Source: Niabella agricola | Lineage (GTDB): Bacteria; Bacteroidota; Bacteroidia; Chitinophagales; Chitinophagaceae | Direction: 5' to 3' | Length of the DNA stretch: 64,000 nucleotides | Assembly (NCBI RefSeq): GCF_021538615.1 | Contig: NZ_JAJHIZ010000003.1 | Coordinates: 186,001 to 250,000 of the forward strand | Shown: positions 41,992-50,453 of the stretch, piece by piece | Layout of the letters: the number at the start of each line of letters is the position of its first letter | Position numbering within the stretch: position 1 is the first letter of the stretch | Position numbers and translations under genes: made by a program | Notes under the pieces: model-generated | Database searches by the model: none | Told to the model about the DNA's origin: nothing | What the model saw: the letters and a program-made list of their open reading frames with translations, nothing else

Positions 41992-42957
41992 CTAATTTTC
42001 TCTTTTTACCAGTTGCTGGGCCAACTCTTTCAGCGGCATTTTTCTTTTAGAAACCACCGCCATATCATCAAAATGTTGCAGCGCCTCATTTAAAAACCGG
42101 TGTTTGAGCTCAATAGCCCAACCATCAATATTACAGTCCCTGTAAATTTTTAACACCCGGGTTACCTTATCCGGGTCATTTCCAGCCAGGAGCGCATCCA
42201 GTTCTTGTTTTTGCGCGCCCTTAGCTTCGGCAAGGGCCTTTATCAGCAGGAAGGTTTTTTTATTGGCGAGGATATCGCCCCCTGCCTGTTTACCAAACTT
42301 TTCGGGATTACCAAAGGCATCCAGGTAATCGTCCTGAACCTGGAAAGCCAGCCCGATCTTTTTTCCCGCCTGGTATAAAAGATCGAGGTTGCCATAGCTC
42401 CCTCCACCCAGGATGCCGCCCATCTGTAAACTGGCCGCAAGCAACACAGACGTTTTTTGAGTGATCATTTCCAGGTACTCCTCCATCGTTACATCCCCGC
42501 GCTGCTCAAAATCCATATCCAGCTGCTGTCCTTCGCAAACTGCAACCGCCGTATGATTAAACAGTTCCAATATCCGCTGTACCAGCACAACATCAACACG
42601 GGAAATATATTCATAAGCCCGGATCATCATTACGTCGCCGGCAAGGATGGCCGTACTTTCGCTATACTTGGTATGTACCGTTTGCTGCCCCCGGCGCAGC
42701 GGCGCTTTATCCATAATATCATCATGGATCAATGTAAAATTGTGAAATAATTCAATGGCTGTGGCTACATTCCAGGCATCGGGATGTATATCTCCGAATA
42801 ACTCGTTTGCCATCAGGCAGAGCACCGGACGTAACCGTTTTCCTCCAAGTGATAAAAAATAGTTATTGGGCTCATAGAGGGTATGCGGCTCCTGCGGAAA
42901 ATGTGTTTTTTCAAATGTTTCGGAAAATAAGGCGGATAATTCTTCGAATGTATGCAT
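41992..42957 (-). CDS. Polyprenyl diphosphate synthase (short-chain)
   Basis: The 321-residue cytosolic prenyltransferase has the first Asp-rich motif DDIMDKAPLRRG (about residues 79-90) and the second DDYLDAFG (about 216-223), plus GGKRLRPVLCLMANELFG near the N-terminus. The Phe five residues before the first Asp suggests a short product (farnesyl or geranylgeranyl diphosphate), but chain length cannot be assigned from one residue. It feeds quinone, undecaprenol or carotenoid synthesis. The permease gene follows in the same direction. Confidence 0.9.
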   Translation of the reverse strand: MHTFEELSALFSETFEKTHFPQEPHTLYEPNNYFLSLGGKRLRPVLCLMANELFGDIHPDAWNVATAIELFHNFTLIHDDIMDKAPLRRGQQTVHTKYSESTAILAGDVMMIRAYEYISRVDVVLVQRILELFNHTAVAVCEGQQLDMDFEQRGDVTMEEYLEMITQKTSVLLAASLQMGGILGGGSYGNLDLLYQAGKKIGLAFQVQDDYLDAFGNPEKFGKQAGGDILANKKTFLLIKALAEAKGAQKQELDALLAGNDPDKVTRVLKIYRDCNIDGWAIELKHRFLNEALQHFDDMAVVSKRKMPLKELAQQLVKREN

Positions 42958-43225
42958 GGCTCAAAAATAATGGTTCTTGCTCAAAAAACAGCTTTTCAAC
43001 GATCCCGGTTGCGGCTCCCTGCCTGCCTGCTAAAATGAACCGCGGCCGGGATATCGAATGGCAGCATCGCTGGTCATGGGCGGTTGCTATCCCATAGAGA
43101 ATCGGCGTTCGTACCGCTGCAATTCCATTGCCCAATACGGGATCAAACAATGTTCCGGATCATTATCGCATTTCCAATTTTTAACTCTGCAGCGTGTCTT
43201 TTATTGGATAGCCGGCATTGGCTTT

Positions 43226-43585
43226 TTATATTTTTGATTGATACCGTTGCTGTATATATACAGAAAACAATGTGATGGGGATCTTAGCACTGAGCACCCT
43301 CCACTCTGCCATATGGCAGCTTTTTTGAAAGCCGGAGAACGCGCGGATAAAGACATGCTCTATGGCATTCCTTACAACGCAATCTCCCTTTTCATAAATC
43401 CTGTCTACAATTCGCATACATTTTATCACAACGGGCAGGTTATGCGCTGCAAGCATTCTTTTTACAAAACCAACCAGTACGTTCATAATATGAGGGCTAT
43501 TTTCCAACCCGAGGGGTGTTTTCAACGCACCATATACCGCCGGCAATTCGTCTTCAATCAGCGCCCGGATTTCATATCGATTCAT
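43226..43585 (-). CDS. Hypothetical protein, DUF7674-like at best
   Basis: The 119-residue protein begins MNRYEIRALIEDELPAVYGAL. It has a helical central part (IMNVLVGFVKRMLAAHNLPVVIKCMRIVDRIYEKGDCVVRNAIEHVFIRAFSGF). The pattern of a helix, a charged turn with GD, and NAIEHVF resembles small Bacteroidota proteins of the DUF7674 type. I make this link from memory of the pattern only. No signal peptide or catalytic motif is visible. It lies alone, with a 268-base region before the polyprenyl synthase gene and no clear operon partner. Confidence 0.6.
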   Translation of the reverse strand: MNRYEIRALIEDELPAVYGALKTPLGLENSPHIMNVLVGFVKRMLAAHNLPVVIKCMRIVDRIYEKGDCVVRNAIEHVFIRAFSGFQKSCHMAEWRVLSAKIPITLFSVYIQQRYQSKI

Positions 43586-43710
43586 CTCTGTTTATTTATG
43601 GCTACCTGCGGCTAAATTCATTCCATTTATCCAATCAAAAATAAAATTTTGATAACCAATACATTAGAAGCAAGAATATCAGATTATATCAAATAACAGC
43701 CGATCAAAAT

Positions 43711-43741
43711 GAAAAATACCATTTCATTTTGAAATGGTATG
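43711..43741 (-). terminator. Rho-independent terminator after rnr
   Basis: Arms ataccatttca (43716-43726) and tgaaatggtat (43730-43740) form an 11-base stem. On the minus strand it is followed by ttttcatttt. It ends the DUF3822-rsmD-MTHFS-lpxK-rnr unit, 37 bases after the rnr stop. Confidence 0.75.
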
Positions 43742-43777
43742 AATACAGTTTTCCGTTACCGCTTGATTTTATGGAGA

Positions 43778-45775
43778 TTATTTCTTCTTTTTCGACCTGC
43801 TATTTTTAACAGGAGTGTTCAATGTGGCCGGTTTCACCCAATGATAGTCCAGATAACGTTTTTCGAGATTTGCAGCCACAACCTGAATGCGGACCTTATC
43901 TCCCATGGTAAACCGGATGCCGGTGCGCATGCCCACGATGGCATAATCGGCCTCCGAATGTTTAAATACATCATATTCCGCAAGGCTGGTCATGCCCACC
44001 ATGCCTTCACACAAATGATCCACGGTTTCGGCCCAGAAACCAAATTTGGAAACTCCGCTTATAATGGCATCGAATTCCTCTCCGACGAACTGTTGCATAT
44101 ACTCCACCTGCTTGTATTTATTGGCACTGCGCTCGGCTTCCATGGCTGCCCGTTCACGCTCGCTGCAATGCTTGCATTTCTCTTCGAGCTTCTTGTCTAT
44201 TTTCGCCTTGTCTTCAAGGATCTCCAGCAGGATGCGGTGTACCATAATATCCGGGTAACGCCGTATGGGCGAAGTAAAATGACAATAATTCTCAAAGCCG
44301 AGCCCGTAGTGCCCGATATTGGAAGAAGTATATTTTGCCTTGGCCATCGTGCGTATACCCAGCTGCTGCAGTACCGCTTCTTCCGGCCGGCCCTTGATAT
44401 CTTTTAATAATTTATCAAAAGAGGCTGCAATGGTCTCGGCACTTGAAATGTCAAATTTATACCCGAACTTATGGGCAAAGGCTACAAAGGGCAATAATTT
44501 TTCCTCATCCGGGGTATCATGGATCCGGTACGGGAATGGTAAGGTTTTATTGTTAATCTTTACTTTTGAAGCTGTTTCTGCTACGTACTTGTTGGCCAGC
44601 AGCATCAGTTCCTCAATCAGCTGGTGTGCTTCCTTACTTACTTTTAATACAATGCCGGTGGGCACGCCATTCGCATCCAGTTTAAACCGGACCTCGGTGG
44701 AGTTGAAGTTGATCGCGCCTTCATCAAAACGGTTCTGACGCAGCCGCTGCGACAATTTGTTTACCAGGCCAATCACTTCTGCATGATCGCCCTGGCCGGT
44801 TTCAATGATCGTCTGCGCCTCTTCGTAAGTAAAACGCCTTTTTGAGCGGATCACTGTTTTCCCCAGCCAATACTGCTTTACTTCCGCTTTTTCGTTTAGC
44901 TGGAAGATGGCAGAAAAGGTGAGCTTGTCTTCATCCGGCCTCAAAGAACATAAGATATTGGATATATGTTCCGGCAACATCGGGTTTACCCGGTCGGGCA
45001 GGTAAACCGAAGTAGCCCGCAGGTATGCTTCATCATCCAGCGCTGTACCCGGAACTACATAATGACTTACATCAGCGATATGCACCCCTACTTCGTAATT
45101 GCCGTTTTTCAATATCCGGAATGAAATAGCATCGTCGAAATCTTTGGCATCTTCAGGATCGATGGTAAAGGTGAGAATGTTGCGAATGTCTTTCCGCTTT
45201 GCCAGGTCTTCTTTTGTAATCGCATCCGGAATACGATTGGCCACTTCCATGGCGTCCTCAGAAAAGGATAATGGAAACCCTTTTTCGAGCAGGGTCTCTT
45301 TCATGGCTATATCACCGGAACGCGCTTCGTCCAGTATGGAAACAATGGCTCCTACCGGGCGCTTGTCTTCTTTTTCCCAGCGCAGCATTTTGGCTACTAC
45401 TTTTTGTCCGTTCAATGCTCCGTTCAGGTGCTCTTCCGCTATATAAATATCCGGCAATCCTTTTTCTTTGTCGCCCAGTACAAAACCAAATCCCCGGTTT
45501 AGCTGAAGGGTGCCGATAAACTCTGTACGGTTCCGCTGCACTACTTCCATGATCTTTCCCTTGAGTTTGGCATCATAACCAGACGTAAGTTTTACCCGAA
45601 CCACATCCCCGTCCATCGCATTACGCAGATCTTCGGGACGGATCAGCACATCTTCCTCCAGACCCGGAACGATCACAAAACCCCTTCCGGATTTTGTAAC
45701 CTCCAGTGTTCCTTTCAACAATTGCTCTCCACCAGAAGATGTTTTACTTTTTTTCTTCTTTACTTTTTTTGCCAT
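43778..45775 (-). CDS. rnr: Ribonuclease R
   Basis: RNase R is a 3'-5' exoribonuclease that digests structured RNA. The 665-residue protein has the N-terminal cold-shock-like domains (KGTLEVTKSGRGFVIVPGLEEDVLIRPEDL). The RNB catalytic block is TIDPEDAKDFDDAISFR (about residues 204-220), with its Asp cluster, and YCHFTSPIRRYPDIMVHRIL lies at about 486-505. A C-terminal S1 domain (DAIISGVSKFGFWAETVDHLCEGMVG) and a basic tail follow. ATG 45775 gives the basic start MAKKVKKKKSK. It overlaps lpxK by 32 bases and is the last gene of a five-gene chain. Confidence 0.95.
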   Translation of the reverse strand: MAKKVKKKKSKTSSGGEQLLKGTLEVTKSGRGFVIVPGLEEDVLIRPEDLRNAMDGDVVRVKLTSGYDAKLKGKIMEVVQRNRTEFIGTLQLNRGFGFVLGDKEKGLPDIYIAEEHLNGALNGQKVVAKMLRWEKEDKRPVGAIVSILDEARSGDIAMKETLLEKGFPLSFSEDAMEVANRIPDAITKEDLAKRKDIRNILTFTIDPEDAKDFDDAISFRILKNGNYEVGVHIADVSHYVVPGTALDDEAYLRATSVYLPDRVNPMLPEHISNILCSLRPDEDKLTFSAIFQLNEKAEVKQYWLGKTVIRSKRRFTYEEAQTIIETGQGDHAEVIGLVNKLSQRLRQNRFDEGAINFNSTEVRFKLDANGVPTGIVLKVSKEAHQLIEELMLLANKYVAETASKVKINNKTLPFPYRIHDTPDEEKLLPFVAFAHKFGYKFDISSAETIAASFDKLLKDIKGRPEEAVLQQLGIRTMAKAKYTSSNIGHYGLGFENYCHFTSPIRRYPDIMVHRILLEILEDKAKIDKKLEEKCKHCSERERAAMEAERSANKYKQVEYMQQFVGEEFDAIISGVSKFGFWAETVDHLCEGMVGMTSLAEYDVFKHSEADYAIVGMRTGIRFTMGDKVRIQVVAANLEKRYLDYHWVKPATLNTPVKNSRSKKKK

Positions 45776-46850
45776 AGCATATTTGTGATTTTTCAAAGTT
45801 TTGAATAAAATCCCCGATCAAGGTATCAAATTTTTTGCTCCCATCCAATAAAAAGCGATGACGCACGGGCAACGCGAACAGCGCTACCGCCTCCAGCTGC
45901 GCTTTAAACCGAAGTAATCGCACGCTGTCTTTTTCAGTGGTAATGAATGCCGCGGTTCCGTTTTTAAAGGCGTTGTAGTCAAGCAGCAGCCGGTCGATAT
46001 CTTCCGGCCGGAAGTCATAATGATCTTCAAAGTAAAAGGTCCGGATCTCTTTTTTGTACTGTTGCAGCTGTTCTTTCAGCGGCTCGGGGTTTGCGATCCC
46101 GGTTACCAGCAGCAGCGTATCAATACCATCCGGCGACCATTCTTTTTCTCCGAAAACGGGGTATAAATTTCCGTATTCTAATGCTGCAAAAAAAACCAGC
46201 TGGCCGGGCAGCGGGTTGATTTCATACCGAATTGCCTGTTGTTCCGCCTCCGGTAATACCGGGGGACATTTGGTGACCACAATACAATCGGCTTTTTTAT
46301 AGTGCGACTTAAGATCCCGCAACTGTCCCGCCGGCAGGTACGCGTCACCGGTGAACCGGTTATCATATGCTGTAAGAAGGATATTCAGTCCCGATGTAAC
46401 AGCCCGATGCTGAAAGGCATCATCCAGCAGGATTACCTCCGGCGGCTCTCGCCGGAGCAGTTCTTCAATGGCCGTTGCCCTTTTTTCTGCCACGGCTACG
46501 GTGATCTCCGGAAATTTTGTATGAAACTGCATGGGTTCATCCCCGATCATGACCGCTGTAGCATCATTACCTGCTACCAGGAATCCGCGGGTTCTTCTAC
46601 CATATCCACGACTGACGGTTGCCAGCCGGTACCGGTCTTTTAATAAACGTACGATATATTCCACCATGGGCGACTTGCCGGTGCCTCCTACCGAAAGGTT
46701 ACCGATACAGATCACCGGCAGCGGATAGGAGCGGCTTTTTTTTAAGCCCGAATCATACAAAAAGCTAAAAATGCGAACGCCTGCAATATAAAGCCATGAA
46801 ACTGGTAACAGTAATTTATATTTTTTTTTGATAACGTTCTTAAAACTCAT
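45744..46850 (-). CDS. lpxK: Tetraacyldisaccharide 4'-kinase
   Basis: LpxK phosphorylates the 4' position of the lipid A disaccharide precursor at the inner membrane. It shows the organism makes a lipid A with a standard pathway. The Walker A motif is GNLSVGGTGKSP (about residues 52-63), and the YGRRTRGF and DEPMQFHTKFPEI motifs are typical. An N-terminal hydrophobic segment anchors it. The 368-residue length is normal. It overlaps the cyclo-ligase gene by 11 bases upstream and rnr by 32 bases downstream. Confidence 0.94.
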   Translation of the reverse strand: MSFKNVIKKKYKLLLPVSWLYIAGVRIFSFLYDSGLKKSRSYPLPVICIGNLSVGGTGKSPMVEYIVRLLKDRYRLATVSRGYGRRTRGFLVAGNDATAVMIGDEPMQFHTKFPEITVAVAEKRATAIEELLRREPPEVILLDDAFQHRAVTSGLNILLTAYDNRFTGDAYLPAGQLRDLKSHYKKADCIVVTKCPPVLPEAEQQAIRYEINPLPGQLVFFAALEYGNLYPVFGEKEWSPDGIDTLLLVTGIANPEPLKEQLQQYKKEIRTFYFEDHYDFRPEDIDRLLLDYNAFKNGTAAFITTEKDSVRLLRFKAQLEAVALFALPVRHRFLLDGSKKFDTLIGDFIQNFEKSQICYGKKSKEEKK

Positions 46851-47409
46851 AAATCCGTTGCGGCGTAATACAATAGTTTAAAGGTACGTCAAATTTATCG
46901 GTATCTGCGATCAGAGGCAGCGGTTCAAAATAACTTAACCCAACCAGGAGGGTATCTGGCCGTACATTTTTCAAATACCGGTCATATACACCCTTCCCGT
47001 ATCCCACCCGGTATCCACGTTCATCAAAGCATAACAGGGGCACAAACACAAGGTCCAGTTCCCTGGGTTGAGCCACGGTGCCGTTCAGTGGTTCGCTGAT
47101 TCCAAATTCATTTACATTAAATAAAGTCTCGTCATCTACCCAAACCGCTTCCATTACAGAAGTTCGGGAATCATATACCGGGTAGGCGATCCGCATGCCG
47201 GGGTTCCGGAATTCGAGATAACCAAGCATGGCCTCGGTGCTGATCTCTTTGCGGCGTTCAATGGCCGCATAGCTCAATACCGCATGCAAGGGTGGCATGG
47301 GAAGTTGCTGTATCTTAATCAATAACAGATCATCCCATACAGCCTGTTGCTTTAATGTAATCCGGGCGCGTTTCTGCAAATATTCTGTCCTTGCTTCCGA
47401 CTTGAGCAT
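46840..47409 (-). CDS. 5-formyltetrahydrofolate cyclo-ligase
   Basis: This enzyme, also called MTHFS, turns 5-formyl-tetrahydrofolate into 5,10-methenyl-tetrahydrofolate with ATP, recycling stored folate. The 189-residue protein has the family signature LVFVPLLCFDERGYRVGYGKGVYDRYL (about residues 120-146) that binds nucleotide. An N-terminal basic helical part (MLKSEARTEYLQKRARITLKQQ) is also present. It lies in a tight row with rsmD (53 bases upstream) and lpxK (11-base overlap). Confidence 0.93.
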   Translation of the reverse strand: MLKSEARTEYLQKRARITLKQQAVWDDLLLIKIQQLPMPPLHAVLSYAAIERRKEISTEAMLGYLEFRNPGMRIAYPVYDSRTSVMEAVWVDDETLFNVNEFGISEPLNGTVAQPRELDLVFVPLLCFDERGYRVGYGKGVYDRYLKNVRPDTLLVGLSYFEPLPLIADTDKFDVPLNYCITPQRIYEF

Positions 47410-47462
47410 TGGTAAAGGTACTAAAAACCTGCGAGCTTGCTTTCCGTTTTCAAAACTACCGG

Positions 47463-48008
47463 CTATTCCGGCTGATTGATAAAAACGGAAAAAATGGTAG
47501 TGCCGTAGTTTTTCTCAAAGCTGTATTGCTCAAATTGCTTGTAGTCGTTCCTTGGTGTATGTTCCAGTACAAACCAACCGTTCTCCTTTAGCAGTTGTCT
47601 GCCAATAATTAGCTTTGGCAGCTCATCAATGGTTGTAAGTGCATAAGGCGGACCGGCAAAAATGAAATCATATTGGGTCGTGCAACTTTCGAGGTATTTA
47701 AAAACATCCATTTTTACAAATTTCATGTTTTCAATTTTGAGGGTGGCGGCTGTTTTTTTTATAAATTCAAACATCACATTGTCTTTTTCCACGATGGTCA
47801 GGTCGCCCGCACCCCGGCTGGCCAGTTCATAACTGATGCTGCCGGTACCACCAAACAGATCCAGGGTTTTGATATCGTCAAAATCGATCCGGTGCTGCAA
47901 TACGTTAAAGAGTCCTTCTTTGGCTACATCTGTGGTGGGCCTTGTATAAGGCATTTTAGCGGGGGGATTAATCTTTCTTCCGCCTAGTGCACCGGCGATA
48001 ATTCGCAT
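47463..48008 (-). CDS. rsmD: 16S rRNA (guanine(966)-N2)-methyltransferase RsmD, with altered motif IV
   Basis: RsmD methylates G966 of 16S rRNA using S-adenosyl-methionine. ATG 48008 (MRIIAGALGGRKINPPAK) is the family start. Motif I is TLDLFGGTGSISYELASRGAG (about residues 44-64). The catalytic motif IV, normally DPPY/NPPY, reads FAGPPYAL (about 114-121), with Gly in place of the Asp or Asn. This Gly is read in frame from gccggtccgccttat on the coding strand. Activity may be altered, or this lineage may tolerate Gly. The 181-residue length is normal. It overlaps DUF3822 by 25 bases. Confidence 0.87.
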   Translation of the reverse strand: MRIIAGALGGRKINPPAKMPYTRPTTDVAKEGLFNVLQHRIDFDDIKTLDLFGGTGSISYELASRGAGDLTIVEKDNVMFEFIKKTAATLKIENMKFVKMDVFKYLESCTTQYDFIFAGPPYALTTIDELPKLIIGRQLLKENGWFVLEHTPRNDYKQFEQYSFEKNYGTTIFSVFINQPE

Positions 48009-48796
48009 AGGGCAATTTGTTTTAAAGTCGTAAAATAATGCGGCGGGCAGGGTTGTTCTGTTTCGGCCATCCAACCAGCATTCATCAGCCGGATATTCAG
48101 GAAATAGGCATACAGCATTTTATACAACTGAGAATCGGCGTCTACCAATCCTGAGATATTTAACTGCACTTCTGTTTGCGACAGCTGATGCATTTCGGCG
48201 ATCTTTAACAGGTAAAACAAGAGGTCTTCCGGCGCCCGGTAGGTATAATGCTGCGCCAGCAGTAGTGCACCATTGCTTACCACTACTACTGAAAATGTAT
48301 GATCAATCACATTCACATCCATAACAGATCCGCTGCCGTCCTGCATCGCTTCTGCAATGCGGATTTTTTGCAGGTGCCAGTACGAGGCACCCGGTATATG
48401 ATGAATGCACTGGTTCAGCAATGTAAAAGGCACGGAATAATTCAGAGAGATATCGTTTCCCACGTGCTCACTTAAAATGTGATCCTGCGGATCACCACCG
48501 GCAAGGTGCAGCAGGGCACTATTGTCGCCCCGGTTCAACGCCGCCGGCAGCAGGGTATACGCCGGAAAATCAAAAGCAATGATCTTTTTCTGGAAGGGAT
48601 TTTGGATTTCAGGAATTTCCGACAGCAGTTCCTGCAGGCTGCTTTTTTCTGTCGAAAACCATTTTAGTGTTCCCAGTTTCGACCCCAATGCATCGCAAAC
48701 CGCATAGGCCAGATACCCCGGGCCGGTTTGAACAGCTAAAACACTGTATTCCGGGTCTAAAAAATATGTTCCGTTTATTTCAAATCGAGCCTGCAC
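47984..48796 (-). CDS. DUF3822 family protein
   Basis: The 270-residue protein is a DUF3822 member, a Bacteroidota family related in shape to ASKHA ATPases. Visible features are the N-terminal EYSVLAVQTGPGYLAYAV strand region and the middle VNVIDHTFSVVVVSNGALLLAQHYTYRAPEDLLFYLLKIAEMH (about residues 160-202), with a beta-turn-beta pattern. It precedes rsmD with a 25-base overlap, an arrangement common in the phylum where coaD often follows; coaD is not here. The biochemical role is unknown. Confidence 0.85.
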   Translation of the reverse strand: MQARFEINGTYFLDPEYSVLAVQTGPGYLAYAVCDALGSKLGTLKWFSTEKSSLQELLSEIPEIQNPFQKKIIAFDFPAYTLLPAALNRGDNSALLHLAGGDPQDHILSEHVGNDISLNYSVPFTLLNQCIHHIPGASYWHLQKIRIAEAMQDGSGSVMDVNVIDHTFSVVVVSNGALLLAQHYTYRAPEDLLFYLLKIAEMHQLSQTEVQLNISGLVDADSQLYKMLYAYFLNIRLMNAGWMAETEQPCPPHYFTTLKQIALCELSPVH

Positions 48797-48839
48797 TTAC
48801 TTTTTTTATTAGGGAGCAAACGTACATAAAATTTTCCAT

Positions 48840-49060
48840 TTCGGTTGTTGTATTGCAGCCGGAGGGCTATCGCCACAGATCCGCTGAACCATAGAAATTC
48901 TGCGACGGCCGCGGAGAACTTTCCCGCCGCTCTTCGCAGATTTTTTACGCAGATGGGGTCAGTCTACCTGCCGCGGCCTGCTATTTATGAACAGATATCA
49001 TATCGCGTACTTAGAAACATCAGCAAAGATCCGCGAAACAATCAGCGCTGTCAGCTGGAA
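48840..49060. repeat. Degenerate interspersed repeats upstream of DUF3822
   Basis: Words of the type aattctgcgacggccgcggag (48897-48917), tcttcgcagattttttacgc (48934-48953) and agcaaagatccgcgaaacaat (49022-49042) look like decayed copies of a common intergenic element. No ORF is supported. Confidence 0.4.
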
Positions 49061-49070
49061 AGCGATCACA

Positions 49071-50291
49071 TTACGGATACAGTAAATATTGTTTCCGCAT
49101 CTTTTTATACGCTGACAGTCCCGGTTCCCAGCTCTTCCGGATCTCTTCCTCGGACCGGCCCTCGACGATCTGTTTTTTAAATTCATAAACACCCGCCAGT
49201 TTATCAATATCACCAATCTGGTTGCTTTGGGTCTTATCGAAAAATTTGGAGGGATCCGGATAGGCCTTGTACAGTTCCATCATCCACCGGATATTAATCC
49301 TGCGATCCCGCATCAGTTCTGTCATATCATATTCCCGCAGATCCAGCCCGTAACAAACCTGGTCTTTATGCAGCGGGGTGGCGCTCATTCCCTTAATGGC
49401 TACCGGTGTAAATGAGAACGCGTACCTTCCCTTCAGCGCCGGCGCACCCAATACGGTAAAGGGATACTGCGTTCCGCGTCCCTGGCTGATAATGGTTCCC
49501 TCAAACAAACAAAGTGAGGGATACAATAAGATGCTTTGCTGGGTGTTCAGGTTGGGAGACGGAGCCACCGGCAATGTGTATGGCAGATCGTGCTTATAAT
49601 GTGCTACCGGAATGATCTTTATATTCGCTTTCATTTTATTCGGCAGCCATCCTTCGCCGTTAATCATTTGCGCCAGCTCCCCGATAGTGAGCCCATGCGC
49701 AATAGGGATGGGATAGGCACCAATGCCCGACTTCAGCCGCATATCCAGCACGGGACCGTCTACGAGGTAACCATTCGGGTTGGGCCGGTCAAGGATCAAT
49801 AGTTCTTTATTATTTTCAGCACAGGCTTCCATGATCCTTCCCATCACATTGATATAGGTATAAAACCGGGTACCCACATCCTGTACATCAAAGATCATGA
49901 TATCCACATCAGCCAGGTCTTCCTTTGAGGGCTTACTCTTTTTACCATATAATGAAATAACAGGAATACCGGTTTTGGCATCCACAGCATCGCTCACCGA
50001 AGCCCCCGCGTCGGCATCTCCACGAAAGCCATGCTCGGGACCAAATACTTTTACGATTTTAACACCCCGTTCCAGCAAACTGTCTACCAGGTGCCGGTGC
50101 CCGATACGCGTAGTAGGATTGGCCAGCACTCCTACCCTTTTACCGCTCAGGTAGGGGACATATTTTTCGGTTTGATCGGCACCGGTTTTGATGGTCCGTT
50201 CCGGGTTCGCAGGCAGCGTTTTGGAAACCCTGGCTGTGGCACAGGACACACATGTTGCAATCAGTAACAAATTTAAAAGAATCAGCTTCAT
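49071..50291 (-). CDS. namZ: Exo-beta-N-acetylmuramidase NamZ-like (DUF1343) lipoprotein
   Basis: NamZ-type enzymes cut N-acetylmuramic acid from the non-reducing ends of peptidoglycan fragments. The 406-residue protein has a lipobox (IATCVSC) that anchors it outside the cytosol. Family motifs are GKRVGVLANPTTRIGHRHLVDSL (residues 50-72), KVFGPEHGFRG, IMIFDVQDVGTRFYTYINVMG and LDRPNPNG. The C-terminus has the alpha-helical DUF1343 end. The absence of murQ or amgK nearby leaves the recycling route open. It stands alone, divergent from the thiolase. Confidence 0.88.
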   Translation of the reverse strand: MKLILLNLLLIATCVSCATARVSKTLPANPERTIKTGADQTEKYVPYLSGKRVGVLANPTTRIGHRHLVDSLLERGVKIVKVFGPEHGFRGDADAGASVSDAVDAKTGIPVISLYGKKSKPSKEDLADVDIMIFDVQDVGTRFYTYINVMGRIMEACAENNKELLILDRPNPNGYLVDGPVLDMRLKSGIGAYPIPIAHGLTIGELAQMINGEGWLPNKMKANIKIIPVAHYKHDLPYTLPVAPSPNLNTQQSILLYPSLCLFEGTIISQGRGTQYPFTVLGAPALKGRYAFSFTPVAIKGMSATPLHKDQVCYGLDLREYDMTELMRDRRINIRWMMELYKAYPDPSKFFDKTQSNQIGDIDKLAGVYEFKKQIVEGRSEEEIRKSWEPGLSAYKKMRKQYLLYP

Positions 50292-50404
50292 ATTGTTTAT
50301 TTATCATTCAATCAGGCAGCTGCTAAAATACAGCTTCATCGGGATATAACCGGCAGGTATCGGGAGGCCCGTATGCAAACCGGGCATCAGAGACAAAACT
50401 AACA

Positions 50405-50437
50405 CTTGTTATTAAAAAGAAATTTCCCCTACATTTG
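50405..50437 (+). promoter_or_regulatory. Promoter of the thiolase gene
   Basis: CTTG at 50405-50408 and TACATTTG at 50430-50437, 21 bases apart, form a good Bacteroidota promoter. Transcription would begin near 50444, ten bases before ATG 50454. This rules out the upstream in-frame start at 50406. Confidence 0.65.
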
Positions 50438-50453
50438 TCAAAACAAAAACAAG

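Noticed and set aside
43739..44407. 222-codon plus-strand frame opposite rnr
   Set aside because: It is antisense to a clearly conserved ribonuclease R and is a shadow of its codon pattern.
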